Below, piece after piece: positions 13,165-23,954 of a stretch of DNA of 64,000 bases. Origin of the DNA: Siphonodentalium dalli (Eukaryota; Mollusca; Scaphopoda; Gadilida; Siphonodentaliidae); the NCBI GenBank assembly GCA_032622095.1, contig CP136063.1, forward strand, positions 178,415,956 to 178,479,955. Direction: 5' to 3'. Positions within the stretch are counted from its first letter, which is position 1; each line of letters begins with the position of its first letter. Both the position numbers and the translations under genes were made by a program. The notes beneath the pieces are model-generated. The model searched no databases. It saw only the letters and a list, made by a program, of their open reading frames with translations, and was not told where the DNA came from.

Positions 13165-13377
13165 ATGGCTATTGAAACATTTAGAATCTTAAATAAGTTG
13201 TCACCTATGTGCTTACAGGACTTAGTTCATTGGAAGAACACAAAGTATAGTTTTAGGTATCAAATTGCAGAGGTACCCAGATTCAATCTTGTGACATATG
13301 GTAAAAGGTCCTTTAAATATGCTGCCCCCACACTCTGGAACGGCCTTCCGGAACATCAGGACGCAATCAAATTTTAA
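13165..13377 (+). pseudogene. C-terminal fragment of non-LTR RT protein
   Basis: A 70-codon open stretch from the thumb/C-terminal region of the same decayed element. It reads AIETFRILNKLSP and then KYAAPTLWNGLPEH, blocks common at the end of CR1/Jockey-like proteins. A frameshift follows; the expected terminal W-G-C-C motif (WDGPECRCSAC) is in another frame at about 13402-13434. Confidence 0.75.
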
Positions 13378-14106
13378 TCATTTTAAATCCTTGGTTATGT
13401 CCTGGGATGGTCCGGAGTGCCGCTGCAGTGCGTGTCGGTAGTGGCATATGCATGTACATGTTTTTAATATTATTCTGACATACAAATATACTATATGCTA
13501 GCAGGGGGGTTGGGGAGTCTCTGGATTGGAGTAGGTGGCAAAGAAGCCAGTGGAAGCATTCCAGAGCCCATAGACACTCCAAACCAGCCCATTTTAACAT
13601 TTTAACTTTTAACTATTAATGATCAAATAAGGTAAACAACACAATTACAATTAGTCTGACTATATTATTACTACAGGAAAATTACTCTGGCTAATTTGGT
13701 TTTAAAGCATCCCTTTCCGAAACCCAGAAACATGAAATTCAAGTAAATTCAAAATTCCCTTTTCTCTTAATTACTGGAAGGGGCAAATTTAAATTATACA
13801 TACTGATTTCTCTGGTGTTTTGTTGTTTTTCTGTTTTCTGTTTTTTTCAATAAATTAGAAATTTTAGTACTTGATAAATAAAATTTTGGCTGTTGTCAGT
13901 TAGGTATTTTAACTATGATTAAACTTATTTTAAATTTGCATACAATTGATATTTTACCCTGTGCTATGTATGTGTTTATTTATATATGTATCTGTTACAG
14001 TCGGTCAAAAGCTCTTCAGAGCTTGTGTTTGTAATATGTTTATACCTCCGACTTTTAAATAAAATTTGTCTATCGATCTATCTATCTATCTACCTATCTA
14101 TCTATC

Positions 14107-14890
14107 TACATGTTCACGTTTACCGCATATTCCCATATAAGATGACAAAAATAGTTTATGATAAAACCACTAACTTTGTGTGTGACATTCTGAAGTGATG
14201 CTCTCATTACTCTGAATTGTCGATCTTGATATCAAGCTAAGCTAGGGATGGTCCACGGTTGCCATGGTAACCTCTTAAAAACATGGCCTCAAAATGCCAA
14301 AAGCTTGCTTTGAATATATAAACGTGAAATGTTTCGTCTTCACAGCTATTTTGGAATAATGTTAGAGACAAGAGTAACTAACCTTGTCTGCATTGACTAT
14401 ATATGCTACTTTGTTTTGAGTTCTCAGGTCACACAAATTAATGTTGGCGGTCACAACGTTGGACAAAATGGCCGACAATGAGGACAAAATGGCCGCCAAT
14501 GAGGACAAAATGGCCATAAGCAGACATTGTTTCGCTTTTGTCTTCAATTTTTCAACACGGATTTTTGTTCCAAAAAATAGTCTGCCGTTTTATAATGCAT
14601 ATAGAACGAATGGCGTGTGAGTACATTCTACACCTTTCTAGGCATATTTAAAAGTTAGTATAATAGCAATATCCTTATGAATTAAGAGAGTCAGTGTCAG
14701 AATACAATCATTTCTAGTATATATTCATCAGATTACGATTATCTTTTAATTGTAATTCCTTATTGTACATAGAATGCAAATCAAATTACAACATTGCTAA
14801 ATCTGTGATTCTGTGTTTAAAATATATATCCTGTACACATATATACATATAGGCAACATTGCCTTCAATGAAGTATTATACAAATTGTGT
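14107..14890. other. Non-coding stretch with a 21-bp triplication
   Basis: No gene is seen. At about 14460-14519 the unit GAGGACAAAATGGCCGCCAAT occurs three times in a row with small changes. The rest is AT-rich. Confidence 0.6.
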
Positions 14891-14897
14891 TATCGCG

Positions 14898-15072
14898 ATC
14901 AAAATTATCAAAAAAGAAATGAACCAGTTAAGGGCCGCAACTCCGCCCAAAGTATAGGCAAACTCGGCTGTTTTCGAGCTCGATCAAGACATTCTTGAGT
15001 CTCGAGCAAGTCTCATATATACCGAATATCAACAAAATCAGTTGATATGTGTTCAAGTTATCGGGCTATATA
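14898..15072 (+). repeat. Direct repeat, copy 1 of a 258-bp-spaced pair
   Basis: Shares ordered blocks with 15168-15332: GATCAAGACATT, then ACCGAATATCAACAAAATCA and GTTGATATGTGTTC. The copies are diverged. The composition (short phrases such as GTAACTCCG and AAAATCAGTTG) resembles widespread dispersed repeats of molluscan intergenic DNA. That resemblance is from memory and was not searched. Confidence 0.7.
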
Positions 15073-15167
15073 TAATGATCGAAAATCACGAAAACATATA
15101 TTTCTAGTGGTCTCCGGCGCGACTTGATGGCACTGATAGTTTTATCATTATTGGAGAATTGATGATA

Positions 15168-15332
15168 CTGACCAAAATTCACGAAAATGTACCAATAAAG
15201 GACAGTAACTCCGACCAAAGTAAGCGGAACTGGCTTGTTTACGAACCCGATCAAGACATTGCTGAGCAAATCGCATATACCGAATATCAACAAAATCAGT
15301 TGATATGTGTTCCAGTTATTACGCTATATATG
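15168..15332 (+). repeat. Direct repeat, copy 2 of a 258-bp-spaced pair
   Basis: Second copy of the repeat at 14898-15072. The shared block CCGAATATCAACAAAATCAG is perfect; the preceding part is diverged and contains different short indels. Confidence 0.7.
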
Positions 15333-16379
15333 TATCTGTAGACGTTTGTCCGCTTGTCCAACACCTGCCCGCGAACCGACCTCGACAAACTATAAAGGTC
15401 GAGTAAAACAAGACAAAAATGATGGAACATTCGACAATAGCCATGGTACTAGTATAGTGTTTATATAATTCGCGCCTGATAAATTACCATGACTGACTAA
15501 CAAAGTTGTGCGTCTATGAATGGTACCCGGTGCGAAATGGTAGTTCACTGAATTTTATCCCAAAACATCTTAAAACTTGATCGTGTAATTTGCATGTTGT
15601 CTACGATAATGCGTGTTGAGCCGCCCTATACCATACCGTTTGTTTTGTCGAAGTAGACTCACAAACCACAAAGTGCCAAGACCCCTCCATAACTCTCACT
15701 TGGCAAATTTGGGCTACGGAATGTCCTACCCCTTCACCGCGCCCGGTCGTATGCCCGGAAAACATGCTGGGTCGATTGTGCATGGTTTAAATTGAGATTT
15801 AAATATGTTAACTAGAGATTGCAATACGCTGTCTCACACATGCACTATTTGGAAGAAACTGCAGTCACATGAGCAATCATATTATATGCCCCAGTTATGT
15901 TATAAAGTTGAAGAATTTGTATGACGCAAAAACATAATTATGCTAATTTGCGAACGCATTTAGAATAGTTTGGATATCAGAAATGCAGTTACTACAACAA
16001 AGATGACTAAAATTACTGAGCAAACCGAGCTTACAATGCATGTGTTTCATTGTATTTACCTTGGTAAAATCGAGATCCCATTTAAAATGGCCTTGTGTCA
16101 CTGTGTAAGTGTAAGGATGCATACTATTGCGAGACAACTTTTGATCAAGGATTTGATATGGTATTAATATAATAGAACCATGCATGTTAATGGCGTTAAT
16201 GTACACGCATGGGATGTATATCAGCCATGCTGTGTCAGTATGGGAAACATTGGATCCCGAAGCCTCATGCAAGGTAAGTGATGTATGTGTGATAATGACT
16301 CGATTTGTGAAGGCCCATTTAATTCTCGAATGCCAGATCACATTATATACAACATATTCCAGTTGAAGAGAAACCAAAT
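15333..16379. other. Non-coding stretch
   Basis: Nothing recognisable. A 181-codon open frame on the minus strand (15943-16488) matches no family I know. It overlaps a dispersed repeat at its 5' end, so it is not called as a gene. Confidence 0.5.
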
Positions 16380-16735
16380 ATATGTTTATTCTATCGGAAT
16401 ATGGAACAGCTGTTTTAGGAGTGTCCACCAGTAGATCATGCCATGAATCTTTATTCTGGTCCGTAGAGAGCATATTCCACCAGTACACAATATTGGAAGT
16501 TTTTGAAGTTTTGACAGGGAGCCTTATAAAAGTAACGCTGGGAAATATTTGTTGGTGGTTATTACCTGTTCCTTAATAATATACTTCACTGCATGTGAAG
16601 GTCCCAACTTGGAATTGCACGATCTAATTGACTTTGTGAGTGATTTTGCTTTATGTCGCTTACAATTATGCAATTTATCCTGGGTAATTAATTCAATGTT
16701 TATTGTGATATTGGCTTACAAAAGTCACAGAAAAG
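16380..16735 (+). repeat. Diverged dispersed repeat, related to 55610-55960 (minus)
   Basis: Aligns with the reverse complement of about 55610-55960 with few indels and roughly three quarters identity by eye. Shared blocks include ATGTGAAGGTCCCA, GATTTTGCTTT and ATTGGCTTACAAAA or its variant. Open frames in the two copies give alignable peptides with a shared YFTxCEGP. It could therefore be an old coding remnant of a transposon, but the product is not recognised. Confidence 0.55.
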
Positions 16736-16854
16736 CATGCAACCATGCACCTCCTAATGTGCATTAGATCATTGGGGAACACGTATTAACAAAGAAATAT
16801 ATTCCATGCCTTGTTTGCTTAATGTTATAAAGTTCCTTGTCAGAATGGATCAGA

Positions 16855-17000
16855 ACATCAAACAGTTTCCAGGGTTTGTACTGATAGAAGATGAGCTCTA
16901 CGGGAGTTAGCCAGAGTAGCGATTCAATGAATGATTTAGTCCACCAAGTGACAGAGATTCTTAGATTCACACCAAGACTTCCCCTAATAACACGAAATGT
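16855..17000 (-). repeat. Inverted partial copy of the 16380 repeat
   Basis: On the minus strand this segment resembles 16400-16520. The translated stretches align as LTPVELIFYQYKPWKLFDVL against the plus-strand SVESIFHQYTILEVFEVLT. It overlaps the 5' end of the retrotransposon reading frame at 16891. The similarity is weak. Confidence 0.4.
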
Positions 17001-17553
17001 ACCCAACAAGTATATAAAGCGCGAACCATGGATGACACGAGGACTAATCAAATCATCCATTTCTAAGCAAAAGTTATACACTAATAAACTGAAGGTACCA
17101 TCAGAAACAAATAAAATCGCCTATTTAAATTATCGTCAACTATATAATAAAATAATAAGGAAATGTAAAAATAATAATTATTGCGATAGTCTAGAAAAAA
17201 ATAAAAATGATATAAAAAACACATGGAAAATTCTTAAAAACGCCATCAATAAAACTCAAAAATCATGTAACTATCCTCAGAGTTTTAAAGATAATGATAC
17301 AGAGCTAACTGACCCAAACATAATAGCCGAAAAATTCAATGACTACTTTTCAACAATCGGTCGAAACACCAGCGACTCTATACACACCGAAAATGGTGCA
17401 AATTTCACTGATTACCTTCGAAATAGGCGAACAAAAGAATTCGAAATCGAACCTACATCGATACAGGAAATAATATTGACTTGTTATACTATGAAAGGAA
17501 AAATGAGCAAAGATTACAACGGAATATCGACCGCGCTTATGAAAGAGACTTAA
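16891..17553 (+). pseudogene. Retrotransposon ORF2 fragment, N-terminal to the RT core
   Basis: A 220-codon stretch of the linker between endonuclease and RT domains in a non-LTR protein. It contains REPWMTRGLIKSS, the basic KQKLYTNKLK region and FNDYFSTIGRN, all typical of the segment just before the RT fingers. It ends at a TAA (17551-17553). The next open segment continues in the same frame, so this looks like one nonsense mutation in a formerly continuous frame. The first ATG lies inside the domain and is not the original start. Confidence 0.85.
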
Positions 17554-18462
17554 GAGAGTATCTTCATAATAGCCCCACCACTTAAGCATATATTTAATTT
17601 ATCGTTTGAACAGGGAATATTTCCAATGAAAATGAAAATTTCCAAAGTAATCCCCATTCCTAAAATAAATAACTCTAAGGAAATAACAAACTATCGTCCA
17701 ATCAGTATCCTGCCATCTTTCTCTAAATTGCTTGAAAAAATAATGCAAAAACGACTAGTAGATTTTCTAAATGAACATGGAATCTTAAATGAACACCAAT
17801 ATGGATTTAGACCAAATCACTCAACATTTCATCCGATAATGCACCTTCTAGATCATCTCGTTAAAAATAACCATACACCGACACGGGATTCCACCTTAGC
17901 CGTATTTATTGATTTATCTAAAGCTTCCACCTTAGCCGTATTTATTGATTTATCTAAAGCATTCGACACGATCGACCACAACATACTGATATCGAAACTT
18001 GACCACTATGGCATCAGGGGTGCAGCAATGTCATGGTTCCATAGTTATCTGAATGATAGGAGGCAATACGTTGAATATAGTGGGAGTACCTCTAGCCTAA
18101 TGAATACATCTTATGGGGTCCCCCAAGGCTCGATTTTAGGGCCGATAATTTTTTTAATATACGTGAATGATATGGTAAATTCTACAACAATGGACATCTT
18201 ATCGTATGCCGACGACACCACAATGTTCACAAGCGGTAAAGATGGCGAACTAGTACACAGTTATGTCAACAATGAATTATCCAATGTATCCGATTGGTGC
18301 AGCTGTAATAAACTTTCAATTAATATTAATAAAAGCAATTATATCCTTTTACACCCACAAAACAATGACAAAAAATGGAATACTTCGAAATTAAAGCTGA
18401 ATAACATTGAATTGAACCGAATAGGGAATCTTGGGCATGAACCACTCGACAAATTTGTTTAG
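17554..18462 (+). pseudogene. Retrotransposon reverse-transcriptase domain
   Basis: Continues the previous frame after its stop. RT motifs run in order: NYRPISILPSFSKLLEKIM, QYGFRPNHST, motif A FIDLSKAFDTIDH, GVPQGSILGPIIFLIYVND and the catalytic YADD at 18205-18216. Motif A is preceded by an in-frame 36-bp tandem duplication (17890-17961) that repeats STLAVFIDLSKA. A frameshift between about 18430 and 18458 sends this frame to a stop at 18460-18462, while the LGIHIDENL block continues in another frame. Confidence 0.9.
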
Positions 18463-19088
18463 GCATCCACATTGATGAGAACTTGACATTCACAAAGCAC
18501 ATATCAGTAATCTGCTCAAAAATATCACATGCAATCTACTGCATCAATAAGGTGAAACATTTTTTCCCAAGTAAAACATTGAAAACATTGTACTATGCAC
18601 TGATTCAAAGTAACTTAGTTTATGGTATTCAAATATGGGGTCATGTTCCGGAAGTCAAGAAAATATTCCTATTACAAAAACGAGCATTGCGTACAATATG
18701 CAAGAAGAAGTACAGGAGTCACACAGATCCACTCTTAAAAATAGAGAAAATCTTGAAAATATATGACTTACACACTCTCAATTCCTCAATTTTCATGCAT
18801 GACTGGTGTTATAACCGTCTGCCCGCGTCTTTTGGAACGATGTACAACAAACGAGCAAAATCAACCCCAAGACAGCCGAATCCCGTACTGTTAGAACTTC
18901 CTAGAACCAAGTGGTCAGGAAAATTACCCCACCACGCCTTCCCCACAACATGGAACAATATGGAAAAAGACTATACTTCTTGCCAAAGCAGGCAAACATT
19001 GAAGAAGCGCTTACAGATAGCCATGCTGAAAAATTACTCAGAAAATGTACGCTGTAAAAACAAAGGATGTCCCGATTGTGCTCAATAA
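18459..19088 (+). pseudogene. Retrotransposon RT C-terminal region
   Basis: Begins within LGIHIDENLTFTKHI, the block that follows YADD in non-LTR RTs, and is frameshifted from the preceding segment. It continues through NLVYGIQIWG (thumb), QKRALRTICKKK and PTTWNNMEKD, ending with a Cys-containing tail CKNKGCPDCAQ. The stop is at 19086-19088. This is the usual C-terminus of this element type. Confidence 0.88.
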
Positions 19089-19698
19089 ACAACACGAATA
19101 TTCATTATCATACTCGTTTTATAATCCTAATACTACTCAAATAATTTTCTTCACATCTGCATGTGGACAAACATCGCATGCTCGTTCCTAACATGCCCAT
19201 ATATACTACCATACATCATAAATGTTACCGTACATTATTATGATTTATCTAACGAGACTATGACCATATACCGCCAGATATACATATAAACGTTATATAT
19301 ACGTATAATATTATTAATTTGAATTATCCCAAAACCTCACTCAACAAAGAGACTTTCCGACGATCAATATAGATTCTCATTTTGTTTACTTAAATAAAGA
19401 TGGCGGTATCCCTCGCCTGAAACCGTTGTAGCAACAGAAAACAAAATATGTTGTTCCTAATATACCCATGGAACTGGAACTGGAACCGAAACTGTTCATA
19501 TGTTTTAGATAATTTGAACAGTTCCTATATATGGAGAAATGATACATTTTCGATATGATAAATCGTCTGGATTGGCTCACAACCACGCCAATACTTGTTT
19601 GTGATATGCCCTAAGTACTAGATTCTAGAAAGTTTTATATATGACTATGGTCTGAAATACAATCATCAATGCTATTACTTATAGTTATACTTGTTTTA

Positions 19699-19740
19699 GG
19701 GGGTAGCAGGAAGACAGCCCTATAGGGCTAGGCTACCCCC
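19699..19740 (+). other. 3' hairpin of the non-LTR element
   Basis: GGGGGTAGC and GCTACCCCC are the outer arms; AGCCC and GGGCT form an inner stem around TATA. The hairpin lies about 65 bp before the (TATCC)n tail. Identical architecture recurs at 32850-32890. A related hairpin occurs near 28290 and 44460, so it is probably the RT recognition structure. That role is inferred from other CR1/L2-type elements. Confidence 0.7.
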
Positions 19741-20372
19741 GACAATACACTTCTTTACTTTTTATGTAGTAATGCCACTGTATCATTCGTGTGTATTGTA
19801 AATAAACTATCCTATCCTATCCTATCCTATCCCTGTTATTTATCCCCATAATGCATCATAATTCACAACTAATAAATAGAGTTAGTCCCCTTCCATTGAG
19901 AATAATAAACTGGCACTACAGACCAGATCACATGTGAAACACACGTCGGTACCTTGAGAAAAACAACATGTCCACAGTTTATTACACCGGATAAGTTAAT
20001 AATACAATGTTGACCTATATTGACCCTCCTTCCAAATATACGCAGACACAATTTGGAGGTTCAAATGAGAGTGTCATCCTTAATGACCCCCCCCCCCCCT
20101 CCGAATCCTGAATAGCAGCTAACAGATATGGGTGAAACCTATACGCATACCAGTTAAAGTAATGTGAAACAGGGTGAGCAAATAGAAATGGAGAATAATC
20201 TTGCTCAAAGTATAGTTATTTTTATGAATATTAATCCAAATTGACAACACACACCATCATTATATCAATTAAATGCAATGACGCTAGATGGCGAAATAGT
20301 TTGCGTTAGTTTATCGCCGATTGTTGCGTCCCGAATTGAGATGTAAATATTTACAATTGAGCGTTGTTCAGA

Positions 20373-21528
20373 TGATGTTTTCTATGGAGTGGTATGGTCG
20401 ATTTCGTTGAAATTTTCGGCGATGTTAGTAGAATGCTACATTCCCCTGGTTGGCATAGAGTATGAGAAATAACTTATAAGTTTATCGCACTCGAACAAGT
20501 CCATAATATGTCTTTAAGAAAATATGGAATATACATATATACTTAGTAATTGTACACTATAATATCATAGTTTTCATATGCTTGTTGAAGTAGCATCAAT
20601 AACTGCAACATATCAAGAGTAATTAAACTTATTTACATCAAAATATGTCTTTTCGGCTGGAACATCATCAAAATCTGTGTAATTTTGTGCTCTAATACCA
20701 GCTATTTTAAATCACGAATGCCGGTTAAATTTATCATATGAATTCCGAGTACCAGTTAACAGATGGGTATGAATCCAGCGCACTGCCTGTGAATGGTCCG
20801 AATCCAGCGTACCAAAGAGGTGGGGGGGGGGGGAATCGATGGAACCCTCAAATGAGCCATGTTCGTGTATTTCAGCACATGTAAACGTCTATTCTCAGCA
20901 GTTGACATGCAATTTATTTTTTTGTGGGAACTTTCCAAGCTTAATTGACGCCACTTCGCATGCATGTCGATAACAGTTTCCACGGTTGCTCTTCACGCGA
21001 TCATCGAGGGATTAATACGATAGATAACATGACGTTGATGCGTTTGATCGTATGCTTTATTCTATGTTTTTGTTGTTGATATTGTATAGTTTCTCAGCAT
21101 CAAGAGATCAACCAGACTGTGATGCATGCTCCGTGTCACTAGGGGAATAATATCGTTCGTAAATCATGTATTCGGGTCAAAATACGTTTGTCCGGCGCAA
21201 ACACGTTCGATAATCAAACAAAGTGAAGGCGTTCAACGGGGAATTATCAACATTCCGCGTCTTTACATTATTTATTAGCAAGCTTTGTTTGTTTATCATG
21301 GAATTGATAAGGATCCAATTATGGCATACAGTTGCTGCATGTTTATCTAATAAACCTGTTGAGTTTCCATCATTGAGAACTCACGAAGCTGTCAATCTGA
21401 AGCTGACATTCAGCATACGATGACAGCAAGTAGGGGTATTTCAAAAGGCACAAAATCGATCAATACCGTGCGCATGGTACATGTATACACTATGTGCAGC
21501 AATTGAATATAATTATCCGTCAAACATT
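20373..21528. other. Non-coding stretch in unit A
   Basis: No gene is seen. A poly(G) run lies at 20822-20833. The first part matches unit B up to about 33922. The part from about 20760 to 21528 is replaced in unit B by a tandem repeat of about 350-370 bp. Confidence 0.6.
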
Positions 21529-21782
21529 TCTTTACTTTACTAATTACAAAATGGATTCTCCCACCCAGTCATAAAAGTATACATTGGAAGGGTATACAAT
21601 TCATATGGAGGGTTGTCATGAAACATGAGCAGACGACAGACAATATAAAGTACAGAAGGAATCATAGTCATTGGTTTGAAATATTCAGATAATAATATAT
21701 GGTCGTTTGTTGAACTTTTTATCTGAACAATTTACTAAGGGACAACTACTCGTCAATGAGTATTTAGTATAGAAATGGTTAA
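21529..21782 (+). mobile_element. TTAA MITE family 1, copy with decayed left end
   Basis: Has the body blocks GAGCAGACGACAGACAAT and GTCGTTTGTTGAAC. The right terminus reads TTTAGTATAGAAATGGTTAA. The left terminus is recognisable only as TCTTTACTTTACTAA. Unit B keeps only the right half of this copy (34903-35026). Confidence 0.7.
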
Positions 21783-22671
21783 TCAAGTAAATGAAACACA
21801 ATACTCAGATCGAGTGGTGCAATTTAAGTTACTGTAGGTTTCTCCTGTGTATTTTGCCCAATACTTGCCACGACGTGTCCAAATTCGATTTCCCAATTGT
21901 CGATGTTGTTAAACGGGCAATTGCTGTCTATGTTCGTATGTGTATGTATTGGCACTCTGAGAATGAATGTCTGTCAAATTCCACAGTTCCAGTAATTGGA
22001 TAATGTAAATACCATTAATTGCATAGGTTCAGTGAGACATGCAGATCAATCTCAACGATGGTTATATATTAAAGACACACAAGACCTCCGAAGTGTGTAA
22101 ATGTGCAAACATTGGCTGCGTGGAAACACACGTACCATAGTAGCGATGGCATAGTATATGTGCTGCCTTACGATGGTTGGTGCAATTTAGTGACAACTTG
22201 TCGCCATAATTACTATGCAATATTTACATCTATTTTCTCGCGCAATGAGAGTACCAAGCTCTACCGCCGTCGTTGTTAATCCTCTCTCGGGGTTATCTAC
22301 CTGAACACATTGACCAGTGAAGGTGTCGATGCGGTTGATCTTTAACCAACACGCAGTCTTATTTTTTCATTCTGACATGCAAGTTCACTTGGTAAGTTAC
22401 CGAATAATACCTTTCTGTCAAAATCATTGATTTGATGCTACACAACAAAAAAAGGCATAAAACGGACTAGGCTACATGTTAGCTTAACTCCTATATGTTG
22501 CGGATTGTCACGATCGAGCAATATTTCGAGCGATCTTGTAACTGTATCTACAAGAATAATACACTATATGGAGGGTGGTCATGAAAAATGAGCAGACGAC
22601 AGACAATATAAAGTACAGACTTCCAACAATAGTTGAGTTTGACAATGCGTGGGGAAATTGTCAACACGTCA

Positions 22672-23140
22672 TTAAAGGTACTCAATCCGATCAGACGCTC
22701 CTAAATTACTATTTCTTTGGCTTCGGGGGTAAAAAAAATATTTGATTCGAGTCGAGGAACCCACCCATCAAAGCTCAGAAGAGTGGGCGCGAAACAAAAG
22801 GGGGGCAAACTTAATAAAAGCCCTTGTGCTTGTTGTTTAATCCCCTTTCCAATCATCCGATTATATATATTATTCTGTCTTACTGTAGAATATTTGTCAA
22901 ATGTTTAAACATGTTATTTTTTGATTGGAATAAAATATGTTTACATCAAAGCTCAGAGTGATTAGATATCGATGTTTGAAATTTGCTGTTTCTATTGTTT
23001 GTGGACCAGATCTTTTCCAGGACCACGTGCTCAAACGGACAAATTGATGGGTGTGTTCCTCGACTCGAATCAAATATTGTTTACCCCCGAAGCCAAAGAA
23101 ATAGTAATTTAGGAGCGTCTGATCGGATTGATACCTCTGA
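22672..23140. mobile_element. TTAA MITE family 3 (long terminal inverted repeats), unit A copy
   Basis: The left terminus is TTAAAGGTACTCAATCCGAT. About 95 bp of the left end are inverted at the right end, from TCCTCGACTCGAATCAAA through GAGCGTCTGATCGGATTGA. The right TTAA has been lost by a small deletion. The body is interrupted by a short insertion at 22780-22957. The unit B copy is intact. Confidence 0.8.
22766..22957 (+). mobile_element. Short insertion with 14-bp target-site duplication
   Basis: CATCAAAGCTCAGA occurs at 22766-22779 and again at 22944-22957, with about 164 bp of unrelated sequence between. Unit B has a single CATCAAAGCTCAGA and no insert, which gives a clean empty site. 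The insert ends with AATAAAATATG. The long target duplication and the A-rich end suggest a retroposed short transcript or SINE-like element. No RNA polymerase III promoter boxes were recognised. Confidence 0.7.
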
Positions 23141-23302
23141 ACTGTGAAGTGACCTGTGATGCTATAATCCAATGAAATCGCGCATAGTCTGCGCCACTCT
23201 CCAATGAAATGGAGGGAATCCCTTCAATACAGAAACTATTTTAATTGCGAGCTCTAGCGACGTACATCCGTTTGGATTTTCGTCGGCTTTTCAAAGAGAC
23301 TG

Positions 23303-23954
23303 CGATCTACATGCTTTACATTATATACCCTGCCGATCTACATGCTTTACATGATATACCCTGCCGATCTACATGCTTTATATTATATACCCTGCCGATC
23401 TACATGCTTTATATTATATACCCTGCCGATCTACATGCTTTATATTATATACCCTGCCGATCTACATACTTTATATTATATACCCTGCCGATCTACATAT
23501 TTATATTATATACCCTGCCGATCTACATGCTTTACATTATATACCCTGCCGATCTACATGCTTTATATTATATACCCTGCCGATCTTTATATTTATATTA
23601 TATACCCTGCCGATCTACATGCTTTACATTATATACCCTGCCGATCTACATGCTTTACATTATATACCCTGCCGATCTACATGCTTTATATTATATACCC
23701 TGCCGATCTACATACTTTATATTATGTACCCTGCCGATCTACATACTTTATATTATGTACCCTGCCGATCTACATGCTTTATATTATATACCCTGCCGAT
23801 CTACATATTTATATTATATACCCTGCCGATCTACATGCTTTACATTATATACCCTGCCGATCTACATGCTTTATATTATATACCCGGCCGATCTACATAC
23901 TTTATATTATATACCCTGCCGATCTACATACTTTATATTATGTACCCTGCCGAA
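23303..23954. repeat. 31-bp minisatellite, about 21 units
   Basis: The unit is about 31 bp; its core is GATCTACATGCTTTATATTA followed by TATACCCTGCC. Some units are one or two bases shorter (ACATATTTATATT). All three forward frames stay open through the array because the unit is not a multiple of three and lacks stops, so the long open frames here are artefacts. Unit B has a single diverged unit at the same place (36558-36593). Confidence 0.96.

Larger units (their letters stand above)
12236..14106 (+). mobile_element. Decayed non-LTR retrotransposon (RT to 3' tail)
   Basis: Reverse-transcriptase fragments are readable only by changing frame. They include a motif-A-like LSKAFDCLPHQLL at about 12392-12430, a VPQ motif at about 12560 and LYNYADDNTLSF with the catalytic YADD at 12650-12661. 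Downstream are KLLGIDIDYTLKF and the C-terminal PTLWNGLPEH block at about 13330. Stops and frameshifts lie throughout, and the endonuclease part is missing. The 3' region ends with a small hairpin (AAGCTCTTCAGAGCTT at about 14008) and a (TATC)n tail at about 14072-14106. This layout is usual for CR1/Jockey-type elements. The clade is not assigned. Confidence 0.85.
16891..19835 (+). mobile_element. Non-LTR retrotransposon, 5' truncated, with 3' hairpin and pentanucleotide tail
   Basis: Comprises an RT-encoding region (16891-19088) with one stop and one frameshift. A 0.75-kb 3' untranslated region follows, with a strong hairpin (19699-19740) and a (TATCC)n tail at about 19808-19832. There is no endonuclease domain, so the 5' end is missing. 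Order and motifs fit the CR1/Jockey group: NYRPISILP, FIDLSKAFD, GVPQGSILGP, SYADDTT and LGIHIDENL. The clade is not assigned. The last 24 codon bases and the whole 3' region are duplicated at 32217-32990. Confidence 0.9.

Noticed and set aside
15943-16488. 181-codon minus-strand open frame
   Set aside because: No recognised domain, no splice or promoter signal, and its 5' part overlaps a dispersed repeat that is open in both directions.
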